Origin: Pseudomonas sp. PD9R
GTDB lineage: Bacteria; Pseudomonadota; Gammaproteobacteria; Pseudomonadales; Pseudomonadaceae
NCBI RefSeq assembly: GCF_019200975.1
Contig: NZ_JAHTMR010000009.1
Span: 141,545 to 205,544, forward strand
DNA length: 64,000 nucleotides
Direction: 5' to 3'
The notes under the pieces were generated by a model. It saw only the letters and a list, made by a program, of their open reading frames with translations, had not been told where the DNA came from and ran no database searches. Positions 16,628 to 24,830 of the stretch are shown here, piece by piece. A program made the translations under genes and the position numbers. Within the stretch, counting starts at the first letter, position 1. Each line of letters begins with the position of its first letter.

Positions 16628-18454
16628 ATGCATCCCCGCGTCCTTGAGGTCACCGAACGGCTTATTGCCCGCAGCCGCGCCACGCGTGAGGCTTACCTTG
16701 CACTGATTCGCGGTGCCGCCAGCGACGGTCCGATGCGCGGCAAGCTGCAATGCGCCAACTTCGCCCACGGCGTGGCCGGGTGCGGCAGCGACGACAAGAA
16801 CAGCTTGCGGATGATGAACTCCGCCAACATCGCGATTGTTTCGTCCTATAACGACATGCTCTCGGCGCACCAGCCGTATGAAGTCTTTCCTGAACAGATC
16901 AAAAAAGCCCTGCGTGAAATCGGCTCCGTCGGCCAGTTCGCCGGTGGCACCCCAGCCATGTGCGATGGCGTGACCCAAGGCGAGCCAGGCATGGAGCTGA
17001 GCCTGCCGAGCCGCGAGGTGATCGCGCTGTCCACCGCCGTGGCGTTGTCCCACAACATGTTCGATGGCGCCCTGATGCTTGGCATCTGCGACAAAATCGT
17101 CCCGGGCTTGATGATGGGCGCGTTGCGTTTCGGTCATCTGCCGATGATTTTCGTGCCGGGTGGGCCGATGGTGTCGGGTATTTCCAACAAGCAGAAAGCC
17201 GACGTGCGCCAGCGTTATGCCGAAGGCAAGGCCAGTCGCGAAGAGCTGCTGGAATCGGAAATGAATTCCTACCACAGCCCTGGCACCTGCACCTTCTACG
17301 GCACCGCCAATACCAACCAGTTGCTGATGGAAGTCATGGGCCTGCACTTGCCGGGCGCGTCCTTCGTCAATCCGAACACGCCGTTGCGTGACGCCCTGAC
17401 CCGCGAAGCGGCGCATCAGGTGACGCGCCTGACCAAGCAAAATGGCGACTACATGCCGATCGGCGAAATCGTCGACGAGCGTTCGCTGGTCAACTCCATC
17501 GTCGCGCTGAACGCCACGGGCGGCTCGACCAACCACACGTTGCACATGCCGGCCATTGCCATGGCAGCGGGTATTCAGTTGACCTGGCAGGACATGGCCG
17601 ACCTCTCCGAGGTGGTGCCGACCCTGAGCCACGTCTACCCGAACGGCAAAGCCGACATCAACCACTTCCAGGCGGCGGGCGGTATGTCGTTCCTGATCCG
17701 CGAACTGCTGGACGCCGGGTTGCTCCACGAAAACGTCAACACCGTGCTGGGCCACGGCTTGAGTCGCTACACCATGGAACCGTTCCTCGACAACGGCGAA
17801 CTGGTCTGGCGCGAAGGCGTGACCGAAAGCCTCGACGAAACCATCCTGCGCCCGGTCGCTCGCGCGTTCTCGCCAGAGGGCGGCTTGCGGGTGATGGAAG
17901 GCAACCTCGGACGCGGCGTGATGAAAGTCTCGGCCGTGGCCCTGGAAAACCAGATCGTCGAAGCGCCGGCCATGGTGTTCCAGGATCAGCAGGACCTGGC
18001 CGATGCCTTCAAGGCCGGTTTGCTGGAGAAGGATTTCGTCGCGGTCATGCGCTTCCAGGGCCCTCGCTCCAACGGCATGCCGGAGCTGCACAAGATGACG
18101 CCGTTTCTCGGTGTGCTGCAGGATCGCGGCTTCAAAGTCGCCCTGGTGACTGACGGGCGCATGTCCGGCGCATCGGGGAAAATCCCGGCGGCCATTCACG
18201 TCAGCCCCGAAGCGTATGTGGGCGGCGCTTTGGCGCGGGTGCAAGAGGGCGATATCATCCGCGTCGATGGCGTCAAAGGCACCCTGGAGCTTAAGGTGGA
18301 CGCCGAAGAATTCGCAGCGCGCACGCCGGCCAAAGGCCTGTTGGGCAACAACATCGGCACCGGTCGCGAACTGTTTGGTTTCATGCGCATGGCCTTCAGC
18401 TCCGCAGAGCAGGGCGCCAGCGCCTTTACTTCTGCCCTGGAGACGCTTAATTGA
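16628..18454 (+). CDS. edd: 6-Phosphogluconate dehydratase
   Basis: The first committed enzyme of the Entner-Doudoroff pathway, making 2-keto-3-deoxy-6-phosphogluconate. The 608 residues are full length for the IlvD/Edd family. CDGVTQGEPGMELSLPSR, MFDGALMLGICDKIVPG and NATGGSTNHTLHMPA are signature segments, and the cysteines of these motifs fit a 4Fe-4S cluster. VTDGRMSGASGKIPAAIHV near the C-terminus is also typical. GGAG precedes the ATG. The stop codon overlaps the TTG start of glk, so translation is coupled. The HexR boxes upstream predict derepression by the pathway product KDPG. Confidence 0.97.
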   Translation: MHPRVLEVTERLIARSRATREAYLALIRGAASDGPMRGKLQCANFAHGVAGCGSDDKNSLRMMNSANIAIVSSYNDMLSAHQPYEVFPEQIKKALREIGSVGQFAGGTPAMCDGVTQGEPGMELSLPSREVIALSTAVALSHNMFDGALMLGICDKIVPGLMMGALRFGHLPMIFVPGGPMVSGISNKQKADVRQRYAEGKASREELLESEMNSYHSPGTCTFYGTANTNQLLMEVMGLHLPGASFVNPNTPLRDALTREAAHQVTRLTKQNGDYMPIGEIVDERSLVNSIVALNATGGSTNHTLHMPAIAMAAGIQLTWQDMADLSEVVPTLSHVYPNGKADINHFQAAGGMSFLIRELLDAGLLHENVNTVLGHGLSRYTMEPFLDNGELVWREGVTESLDETILRPVARAFSPEGGLRVMEGNLGRGVMKVSAVALENQIVEAPAMVFQDQQDLADAFKAGLLEKDFVAVMRFQGPRSNGMPELHKMTPFLGVLQDRGFKVALVTDGRMSGASGKIPAAIHVSPEAYVGGALARVQEGDIIRVDGVKGTLELKVDAEEFAARTPAKGLLGNNIGTGRELFGFMRMAFSSAEQGASAFTSALETLN

Positions 18455-19410
18455 AACTGGCTTTGGTCGGTGACATCGGTGGGACCAACGCACGTTTCGC
18501 GTTGTGGAAAAACCAGCAACTGGAATCGGTCCAGGTGCTGGCGACGGCAGACCACGCCAGCCCGGAAGAGGCGATCAGCCTTTATCTGAGCGGGTTGGGT
18601 CTGGCCCCAGGTTCGATCGGTTCGGTGTGCCTGTCGGTGGCAGGCCCCGTGAGCGGTGACGAATTCAAATTCACCAATAATCACTGGCGCCTGAGCCGCA
18701 AGGGTTTCTGTCAGACCTTGCAAGTGGATCAGCTATTGCTGGTCAACGACTTCTCGGCGATGGCGTTGGGCATGACCCGTTTGCAGCCGGGCGAATTTCG
18801 CGTGGTCTGCGAAGGCACGCCGGAACCGTTGCGCCCGGCCGTAGTGATCGGTCCGGGCACTGGTCTTGGCGTCGGCACTTTGCTGGATCTGGGCGAAGGG
18901 CGTTTCGCCGCATTGCCGGGTGAGGGCGGTCACGTCGATTTGCCGCTGAGCAGCCCGCGAGAAACTCAGTTGTGGCAACACATCTTCAACGAGATCGGCC
19001 ATGTCAGCGCGGAAACGGCGTTGAGTGGCGGCGGCTTGCCGCGGGTCTATCGGGCGATTTGTGCGGTGGACGGCCACGCGCCAGTGCTCGACACGCCGGA
19101 AGCGATTACCGCTGCCGGCCTGGCTGGCGACCCGATTGCCCTGGAAGTGCTTGAACAATTTTGCTGCTGGCTCGGCCGCGTGGCCGGCAACAACGTGCTG
19201 ACCACCGGTGGACGCGGTGGCGTGTACATCGTTGGCGGGGTGATTCCGCGGTTTGCCGATTTCTTCCTTGAAAGCGGATTCGCCCGTTGCTTTGCCGACA
19301 AGGGTTGCATGAGCGATTACTTCAAGGGGATTCCGGTGTGGTTGGTGACGGCACCGTATTCCGGGTTGATGGGTGCAGGGGTGGCGCTGGAGCAATCCAT
19401 CCCCGTTTGA
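18451..19410 (+). CDS. glk: Glucokinase
   Basis: This cytosolic enzyme phosphorylates glucose delivered by the GtsABCD transporter. Its 319 residues begin LALVGDIGGTNARFALW, the phosphate-binding motif, followed by LSVAGPVSGDEFKFTNNHW and GPGTGLGVGTL. GEGGHVDLPLSSPRE is the substrate-side loop. The start is TTG at 18451, overlapping the edd stop as TTGA, with GGAGA at correct distance; this rare start is supported by the fit of the first motif. It is part of the edd-glk operon. A REPIN follows before gltR. Confidence 0.96.
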   Translation: MKLALVGDIGGTNARFALWKNQQLESVQVLATADHASPEEAISLYLSGLGLAPGSIGSVCLSVAGPVSGDEFKFTNNHWRLSRKGFCQTLQVDQLLLVNDFSAMALGMTRLQPGEFRVVCEGTPEPLRPAVVIGPGTGLGVGTLLDLGEGRFAALPGEGGHVDLPLSSPRETQLWQHIFNEIGHVSAETALSGGGLPRVYRAICAVDGHAPVLDTPEAITAAGLAGDPIALEVLEQFCCWLGRVAGNNVLTTGGRGGVYIVGGVIPRFADFFLESGFARCFADKGCMSDYFKGIPVWLVTAPYSGLMGAGVALEQSIPV

Positions 19411-19423
19411 AATGCGATCAAAA

Positions 19424-19513
19424 TGTAGGAGTGAGCCTGCTCGCGATGACGGTGTGTCAGTCGACAGAAATGTTGAATTTGAAACCGCAATCGCGAGCAG
19501 GCTCGCTCCTACA
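19424..19513. repeat. REPIN (GAGCGAGCCTGCTCGCGA family)
   Basis: An inverted pair between glk and gltR; it may end or stabilise the edd-glk transcript. Confidence 0.9.
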
Positions 19514-19527
19514 GTGGTTTTGTGGTG

Positions 19528-19555
19528 TTTGTAAAATCGGTGCTTAAGGCATAAT
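19528..19555 (+). promoter_or_regulatory. Candidate sigma-70 promoter of gltR
   Basis: TTTGTA at 19528 and CATAAT at 19550 are separated by 16 bases, just upstream of gltR and downstream of the REPIN. This suggests that gltR-gtrS have their own promoter. Confidence 0.4.
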
Positions 19556-19565
19556 CCGCCCAATT

Positions 19566-19577
19566 CAAACAACAAGG
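19566..19577 (+). promoter_or_regulatory. A-rich Crc/Hfq-type motif at the gltR start
   Basis: CAAACAACAAGG overlaps the ribosome site of gltR and fits the AAnAAnAA catabolite-repression motif used by Hfq/Crc. Confidence 0.4.
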
Positions 19578-19587
19578 ACGCCGCCCC

Positions 19588-20319
19588 GTGAGCTCAGTCA
19601 ACAAGTCGATTTTGTTGGTCGATGACGATCAAGAGATACGCGAGTTGCTGGACACCTACCTGACCCGTGCCGGGTTTCAGGTGCGTACCACGCCCGACGG
19701 TGCGGGATTTCGCCAAGCCCTCAACGATGAGCCGAGCGATCTGGTGATCCTCGATGTGATGCTGCCGGACGAAGACGGTTTCAGTTTGTGCCGCTGGATT
19801 CGGCAGCACCCGAAGCGGGCCCAGGTGCCAATCATCATGCTCACCGCCAGCTCCGACGAAGCCGACCGGGTCATTGGCCTGGAGTTGGGTGCAGACGACT
19901 ACCTTGGCAAGCCCTTCAGTCCCCGTGAATTGCAGGCGCGCATCAAAGCCCTGTTGCGCCGCGCGCAGTTCGGTCAGGAGCGTAACGGCGGTGAAGTGCT
20001 GGCCTTCGACGACTGGCGTCTGGACATGGTCAGCCACCGGCTGTTCCACACCGACGGCGAAGAAGTGATTCTCTCGGGCGCCGATTTCGCTTTGCTGAAA
20101 CTGTTCCTTGATCACCCTCAGCAAATCCTCGACCGCGACACCATCGGTAATGCCACGCGTGGACGTGATCTGATGCCGCTCGATCGTATCGTCGACATGG
20201 CGGTCAGCCGTTTGCGTCAGCGTCTGCGCGACACGGAAAAGCCGCCGCGTCTGATCCGAACCGTACGCGGAAGCGGTTATCAATTGGCCGCCAGTGTGAT
20301 TGCCAGCAATGGCCACTGA
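19588..20319 (+). CDS. gltR: Response regulator GltR (OmpR family)
   Basis: The transcription factor of the glucose two-component system, controlling the glucose transport genes in Pseudomonas. The 243 residues consist of a receiver (about 8-125) with acidic pair DDDQE, phospho-acceptor Asp in LVILDVMLPDEDG and lysine in LGKPFSP. A winged-helix OmpR domain follows (about 140-240, ending IRTVRGSGYQL). GTG 19588 follows AAGGAC. Its 3' end overlaps the kinase gene by 11 bases, so the two are translationally coupled. It lies upstream of the sugar isomerase and gtsABCD, which are its likely targets. Confidence 0.93.
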   Translation: MSSVNKSILLVDDDQEIRELLDTYLTRAGFQVRTTPDGAGFRQALNDEPSDLVILDVMLPDEDGFSLCRWIRQHPKRAQVPIIMLTASSDEADRVIGLELGADDYLGKPFSPRELQARIKALLRRAQFGQERNGGEVLAFDDWRLDMVSHRLFHTDGEEVILSGADFALLKLFLDHPQQILDRDTIGNATRGRDLMPLDRIVDMAVSRLRQRLRDTEKPPRLIRTVRGSGYQLAASVIASNGH

Positions 20320-21778
20320 GTTTTTGCGCAAGCTGGCGGCGCAGGCGCCTATGCCGCGTTCGTTGCTGGGGCGCATGTTGCTGCTGACTCTGCTGGCGGT
20401 GTTATTCGCGCAGACGTTGTCGAGCGTAATCTGGGTGTCGCAACTGCGCGCCACTCAGCTTGAAGGCCTGGTCACCAGCGCCCGCAGCCTTGCGCATTCG
20501 ATGACTGCCAGTGTCAGTTACTTCCGCTCGTTGCCGGTGGCGTTTCGGCCGCTGGTGCTCGACCAGTTGCGCAGCATGGGCGGCACGCGGTTCGTGGTGA
20601 CGCTCAACGACAAACCCCTGGGCATGGAAGTTTTGCCGGTCACCCCGCGTAAGGCGGCGGTGCTCAAAGCGGTGGACGAAGTGCTGCGTCAATCCCTAGG
20701 GCATGACACCGATATCTCGGTGACGTTTGTCAGCCCCGAGGACCTCCGAATCTTCAATAGCGGGTTGAAACTCGATGAGCTGCCACGCTCCTGGGCGCAT
20801 TATGCGTTGACCCTGGAACCGGTGAATCCGCCAGTGCTGGTCACGCAAATTCAGATGGCGCCGGGCGAATGGCTGTACATCGCCTCGCTGTTGCCCGAGC
20901 CCTACACCAGTCTTGAAGAACAAGGCCTGCCGGCGCAGCAGGTATGGTTTATCGTGCTCACCAGCGGATTTTTGTTGTTGTTCATCGGTCTTTTGGTGCA
21001 CTGGCAGAGCCGGCCGCTCAAGCGTCTGGCGCGAGCGGCGCGGGATTTGTCGCTGGGTGCCGATGTCGAGCCGGTGGCCGAAGGTGGCGGCAGTGAAGTG
21101 GTCGAAGTCGGTCGCGCCTTCAACACCATGCGCGAGCGCATCAGCCGTTATCTGACCGAGCGCAGCCAATTATTCAGCGCGATTTCCCATGACCTGCGCA
21201 CACCGATTACCCGCTTGCGGCTGCGGGTCGAGCTGCTCGAAGACGAGAAGCTGCAAGCCAAATTCGGCCGCGATCTGGACGAGCTGGAGCTGCTGGTCAA
21301 GGGCGCGCTGCAATGCGTGAAAGACACCGACATCCACGAAAACATCGAGCCGGTGGATCTCAATCACGTACTCGACTGTCTGGTGGAACCGTACCTGGCA
21401 CCGATCGGAAATGGTCGTGTGACCCAACAGGGGCGGGCACTGGCTGCGTATCCGGGTAAACCGCTGGCGCTCAAGCGCTGCATTGGCAACCTGATCGACA
21501 ACGCTTTGAAATACGGACAGAACGCGCACTTGCACATTGATGACGACGACAGTGCGTTTGTCCTGCATGTTGATGACGAGGGGCCTGGGGTTCCCGAGCA
21601 GCGGCTGGAGCAAGTGTTCGAGCCGCACTTCCGCCTGGCCGGACAGCAGCAGGGTTACGGGTTGGGGTTGGGGATTGCGCGCAACATTGCGCACAGTCAT
21701 GGCGGTGAAGTGAGTTTGCAGAACTTGCGCGAGGGCGGGTTGCGGGTGACCTTGCAGTTGCCGCGCAGCGTTGATTAG
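20309..21778 (+). CDS. gtrS: Sensor histidine kinase GtrS
   Basis: The membrane sensor partner of GltR; in P. aeruginosa it responds to 2-ketogluconate and 6-phosphogluconate. The 489-residue form starts at ATG 20309 (MATEFLRK), overlapping gltR. Two membrane segments (LLGRMLLLTLLAVLFAQTL near 16-36 and VWFIVLTSGFLLLFIGLLVHW near 211-232) flank a periplasmic domain. HAMP, the dimerisation helix with phospho-acceptor His in FSAISHDLRTPITRLRLR, and an ATPase domain with N box NLIDNALKYG and GLGLGIARNIAHSHGG follow. The family assignment is clear; the gtrS name rests on the gltR linkage. Confidence 0.92.
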   Translation: MATEFLRKLAAQAPMPRSLLGRMLLLTLLAVLFAQTLSSVIWVSQLRATQLEGLVTSARSLAHSMTASVSYFRSLPVAFRPLVLDQLRSMGGTRFVVTLNDKPLGMEVLPVTPRKAAVLKAVDEVLRQSLGHDTDISVTFVSPEDLRIFNSGLKLDELPRSWAHYALTLEPVNPPVLVTQIQMAPGEWLYIASLLPEPYTSLEEQGLPAQQVWFIVLTSGFLLLFIGLLVHWQSRPLKRLARAARDLSLGADVEPVAEGGGSEVVEVGRAFNTMRERISRYLTERSQLFSAISHDLRTPITRLRLRVELLEDEKLQAKFGRDLDELELLVKGALQCVKDTDIHENIEPVDLNHVLDCLVEPYLAPIGNGRVTQQGRALAAYPGKPLALKRCIGNLIDNALKYGQNAHLHIDDDDSAFVLHVDDEGPGVPEQRLEQVFEPHFRLAGQQQGYGLGLGIARNIAHSHGGEVSLQNLREGGLRVTLQLPRSVD

Positions 21779-21797
21779 TTAGACCGCGTTATCGTTC

Positions 21798-21871
21798 TTC
21801 GCGAGCAAGCTCGCTCCCACAGGGTTTTTCGTCGTACACAAATCCAATGTGGGAGCGGGCTTGCTCGCGAT
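21798..21871. repeat. REPIN (GGAGCGGGCTTGCTCGCGA variant)
   Basis: An inverted pair with CCCAC ends and a 27-base spacer between gtrS and the isomerase gene. Confidence 0.85.
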
Positions 21872-21904
21872 GGCGCCAGTCGATTCACCGCACCTCTTGG
21901 CAAA

Positions 21905-21942
21905 TGTCACAACTCGGTGACATAACGCGCCCCCTTCGTTAC
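21905..21942 (+). promoter_or_regulatory. 38-bp regulatory element, copy 1 (before the sugar isomerase)
   Basis: The blocks are TGTCAC-N6-GTGACAT-N8-CCCTTCGTTAC. The first two blocks form a palindrome, perfect over TGTCAC/GTGACA. The same blocks with the same spacing occur at 23259-23296 before gtsA. The element ends 61 bases before the start codon. GltR is the obvious candidate binder but this is inference. Confidence 0.7.
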
Positions 21943-21983
21943 AAGCCCGCCCCCGCCCGTTGTTTAGACTGCTTAACAGTCAT

Positions 21984-21995
21984 AACAACAAAAAA
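21984..21995 (+). promoter_or_regulatory. A-rich Crc/Hfq-type motif at the isomerase start
   Basis: AACAACAAAAAA directly precedes the GG of the ribosome site at 21996, fitting the AAnAAnAA target of Hfq/Crc. Confidence 0.55.
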
Positions 21996-22003
21996 GGTCC
22001 CCC

Positions 22004-23263
22004 ATGCACAGCTTCCAACCTGCCTTCAGCAGTTGGCTGAACGCACCTGTCCATCAGCAATGGCTCGCCACTGAAGGCCTGCGTTTGCTGGCATTCGCCA
22101 AGGCGTCCAGGCTTCCCGAGGGCTTCGGCAATCTCGACGAAAAAGGCCGCCTCCCGGCCAACGCCCAAGCCGAAACCATGAACACCGCACGCATGACCCA
22201 CAGTTTTGCCATGGCCCACATTCAGGGCCTGCCGGGTTTTGCCGAGCTGGTGGATCACGGCATCGCCGCGCTTCGCGGGCCGTTGCGTGATGCGGTTCAT
22301 GGTGGCTGGTTCGCCACCGCCGAGCATCGCGACGGTAACACCGGCAAGAACGCCTACCTGCATGCTTTCGTGTCGTTGGCCGCCAGTTCCGCCGTGGTTG
22401 CACAACGTCCCGGCGCGCAAGCCTTGCTCGATGATGCCATCGACATCATCGACAGCTATTTCTGGAGCGAGGAGGAGGGCGCCATGCGCGAATCCTTCAA
22501 CCGCGACTGGAGTGAAGAGGAGGCCTATCGCGGTGCCAACAGCAACATGCACGCCACCGAAGCCTTCCTCGCCCTGGCCGATGTCACCGATGACAACCGC
22601 TGGCTGTGCCGCGCCCAACGTATTGTCGAGCGGGTGATCCATGGTCATGCGGCGGCCAATGATTATCTGGTGGTCGAGCATTTCGATCGCGACTGGCAGC
22701 CGCTTCGCGAGTACAACCACGACAACCCGGCCGACGGTTTTCGCCCTTACGGCACCACGCCGGGCCATGGTTTCGAATGGGCGCGGTTGTTGTTGCACCT
22801 TGAGGCTGCGCGGGTCCAGGCCGGAATGCTTACGCCGGGCTGGATGGCCACCGACGCGCAGAAACTTTTCGACCACAACTGCCGTCACGGCTGGGACATC
22901 GATGGTGCGCCGGGCATTGTCTACACCCTCGACTGGGACAATCGCGCGGTAGTCCGTCATCGCCTGCACTGGACCCACTGCGAAGCCAGTGCCGCCGCCA
23001 GCGCACTGCTCAAACGTACCGGCGACGAGCAATACGAGCGTTGGTACCGACTATTCTGGGAATTCTGTGACAGCCATTTTATCGACCGCTGTGACGGTAG
23101 CTGGCACCACGAACTCGATCCGCTGAACCGTCCAAGTGCCGATATCTGGGCCGGAAAACCCGACCTTTATCATGCCTGGCAAGCGTTGCTGATCCCGCGC
23201 CTGCCACTGGCGCCAAGCATGACGACGGCTCTCGCGCAGTTGTCCCAGAGCGCTCCTGTGTAA
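22004..23263 (+). CDS. AGE-family sugar isomerase/epimerase (YihS/mannose isomerase-like)
   Basis: An (alpha/alpha)6-barrel enzyme expected to interconvert a free aldose and ketose such as mannose and fructose. The 419 residues keep the three histidines typical of YihS-type enzymes, in SNMHATEAF, TPGHGFEWAR and DLYHAWQAL, and the region RMTHSFAMAHI. There is no signal peptide, so it acts in the cytosol. It stands alone between gtrS and gtsA. It shares with gtsA both the 38-bp upstream element and the A-rich leader, suggesting common control with glucose uptake. N-acylglucosamine 2-epimerase activity is possible but less likely without amino sugar genes nearby. Confidence 0.85.
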   Translation: MHSFQPAFSSWLNAPVHQQWLATEGLRLLAFAKASRLPEGFGNLDEKGRLPANAQAETMNTARMTHSFAMAHIQGLPGFAELVDHGIAALRGPLRDAVHGGWFATAEHRDGNTGKNAYLHAFVSLAASSAVVAQRPGAQALLDDAIDIIDSYFWSEEEGAMRESFNRDWSEEEAYRGANSNMHATEAFLALADVTDDNRWLCRAQRIVERVIHGHAAANDYLVVEHFDRDWQPLREYNHDNPADGFRPYGTTPGHGFEWARLLLHLEAARVQAGMLTPGWMATDAQKLFDHNCRHGWDIDGAPGIVYTLDWDNRAVVRHRLHWTHCEASAAASALLKRTGDEQYERWYRLFWEFCDSHFIDRCDGSWHHELDPLNRPSADIWAGKPDLYHAWQALLIPRLPLAPSMTTALAQLSQSAPV

Positions 23264-23296
23264 CCATGTGGTGACATTCAAGCGTCCCTTCGTTAC
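23259..23296 (+). promoter_or_regulatory. 38-bp regulatory element, copy 2 (before gtsA)
   Basis: The blocks are TGTAAC-N6-GTGACAT-N8-CCCTTCGTTAC, with one change (A for C) in the first block relative to copy 1 and identical spacing. It overlaps the isomerase stop codon and ends 84 bases before gtsA. Confidence 0.7.
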
Positions 23297-23357
23297 CTGC
23301 GAAGGGATAACTCCTGTTTAAAATCCTATGCAGCGCAAGCACCAGACTTGCATGCAT

Positions 23358-23369
23358 AACAACAAGAAA
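23358..23369 (+). promoter_or_regulatory. A-rich Crc/Hfq-type motif at the gtsA start
   Basis: AACAACAAGAAA lies 11 bases before the gtsA ATG, at the ribosome site. It matches the AAnAAnAA motif. Confidence 0.6.
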
Positions 23370-23380
23370 GGTACTACTAG

Positions 23381-24682
23381 ATGAATGCGATTTCTCGCCT
23401 CGCTACTGTCATTTCTCTCGCCTCCCTGGTTCCTCTGTCCGCGTTCCCGCTAAGTGCACTTGCCGCCGATTCCAAAGGTACGGTGGAAGTCGTTCACTGG
23501 TGGACGTCTGGTGGTGAAAAAGCAGCGGTCGATGTCCTCAAGGCTCAAGTCGAAAAAGACGGCTTCACCTGGAAGGACGGCGCAGTCGCCGGTGGTGGCG
23601 GTGCCACGGCCATGACCGTACTCAAAAGCCGCGCCGTAGCGGGTAACCCGCCGGGCGTTGCGCAGATCAAAGGTCCGGACATCCAGGAATGGGCGTCTAC
23701 CGGCCTGCTCGACACCGACGTCTTGAAAGACGTTTCCAAATCAGAGAAGTGGGACAGCCTGCTCGACAAGAAAGTCTCCGATACCGTGAAGTACGACGGT
23801 GATTACGTGGCCGTGCCGGTGAACATTCACCGCGTCAACTGGCTGTGGATCAACCCGGAAGTCTTCAAGAAAGCCGGCATCGAAAAAGCACCAACCACCC
23901 TTGAAGAGTTCTACGCGGCCGGTGACAAACTCAAGGCGGCGGGCTTCATTGCGCTTGCTCACGGCGGCCAGCCTTGGCAGGACAGCACTGTGTTCGAAGC
24001 GGTAGTGCTTTCGGTCATGGGCGTCGACGGTTACAAAAAAGCCCTGGTTGATCTGGACAACGCTGCACTGACCGGTCCTGAAATGGTCAAGGCGCTGACC
24101 GAGCTGAAGAAAGTCGCGACCTACATGGACGTCGACGGCAAAGGCCAGGACTGGAACCTGGAAGCGGCCAAGGTCATCAACGGCAAGGCCGGCATGCAGA
24201 TCATGGGTGACTGGGCCAAGAGCGAGTGGACTGCGGCCAAGAAAGTCGCGGGCACGGACTACCAGTGCGTAGCCTTCCCGGGCACCGACAAGGCCTTCAC
24301 CTACAACATCGACTCCCTGGCGGTGTTCAAGCAGAAAGACAAGGGCACTGCTGCCGCACAGCAGGACATTGCCAAGGTCGTGCTGGGTGAGAACTTCCAG
24401 AAAGTCTTCAGCATCAACAAAGGCTCGATTCCGGTTCGAATCGACATGCTGAGCGACATGGGCAAATACGGCTTCGACTCCTGCGCCCAGACCGCTGCCA
24501 AGGACTTCCTGGCGGACGCCAAGTCCGGCGGCCTGCAGCCGAGCATGGCGCACAACATGGCGACCACGCTGGCGGTACAGGGTGCGTTCTTTGATGTCGT
24601 GACCAACTACATCAACGACCCGAAAGCCGATCCTGCCGATGCCGCCAAGAAACTCGGCGCAGCGGTCAAGTCGGCCAAGTAA
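23381..24682 (+). CDS. gtsA: Glucose ABC transporter, periplasmic binding protein
   Basis: This binds glucose in the periplasm and delivers it to GtsBC. The 433 residues start with a signal peptide (1-29, cleavage after SALA). The mature part begins DSKGTVEVVHWWTSGGEKAAVDVL, the typical start of family 1 sugar-binding proteins. A conserved GDWAKSEW and two cysteines (in YQCVAF and DSCAQT) are present. It is the first gene of gtsABCD-oprB. A REPIN follows before gtsB, which could raise binding-protein levels relative to the membrane subunits. Control by GltR-GtrS and by Crc/Hfq is expected. Confidence 0.95.
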   Translation: MNAISRLATVISLASLVPLSAFPLSALAADSKGTVEVVHWWTSGGEKAAVDVLKAQVEKDGFTWKDGAVAGGGGATAMTVLKSRAVAGNPPGVAQIKGPDIQEWASTGLLDTDVLKDVSKSEKWDSLLDKKVSDTVKYDGDYVAVPVNIHRVNWLWINPEVFKKAGIEKAPTTLEEFYAAGDKLKAAGFIALAHGGQPWQDSTVFEAVVLSVMGVDGYKKALVDLDNAALTGPEMVKALTELKKVATYMDVDGKGQDWNLEAAKVINGKAGMQIMGDWAKSEWTAAKKVAGTDYQCVAFPGTDKAFTYNIDSLAVFKQKDKGTAAAQQDIAKVVLGENFQKVFSINKGSIPVRIDMLSDMGKYGFDSCAQTAAKDFLADAKSGGLQPSMAHNMATTLAVQGAFFDVVTNYINDPKADPADAAKKLGAAVKSAK

Positions 24683-24693
24683 TGCCTGGCCCC

Positions 24694-24782
24694 TGTAGGA
24701 GCGAGCCTGCTCGCGATAGCAATCTGTCAGTTAATGATTTGGTGACCGACACACCGCTATCGCGAGCAGGCTCACTCCTACA
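24694..24782. repeat. REPIN within the gts operon
   Basis: An inverted pair of the GAGCGAGCCTGCTCGCGA family in the 148-base gtsA-gtsB gap. Confidence 0.9.
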
Positions 24783-24830
24783 AGGGAAGCATTTCCAAAG
24801 TAGTCCTTTTCTCTCGTACTGGATTTCCCC

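Noticed and set aside
16622..18493. Long open frame on the minus strand opposite edd (about 620 codons)
   Set aside because: The plus strand encodes an intact Edd with all family motifs. GC-rich Pseudomonas codons leave the opposite frame open by chance, and its protein has no recognisable pattern.
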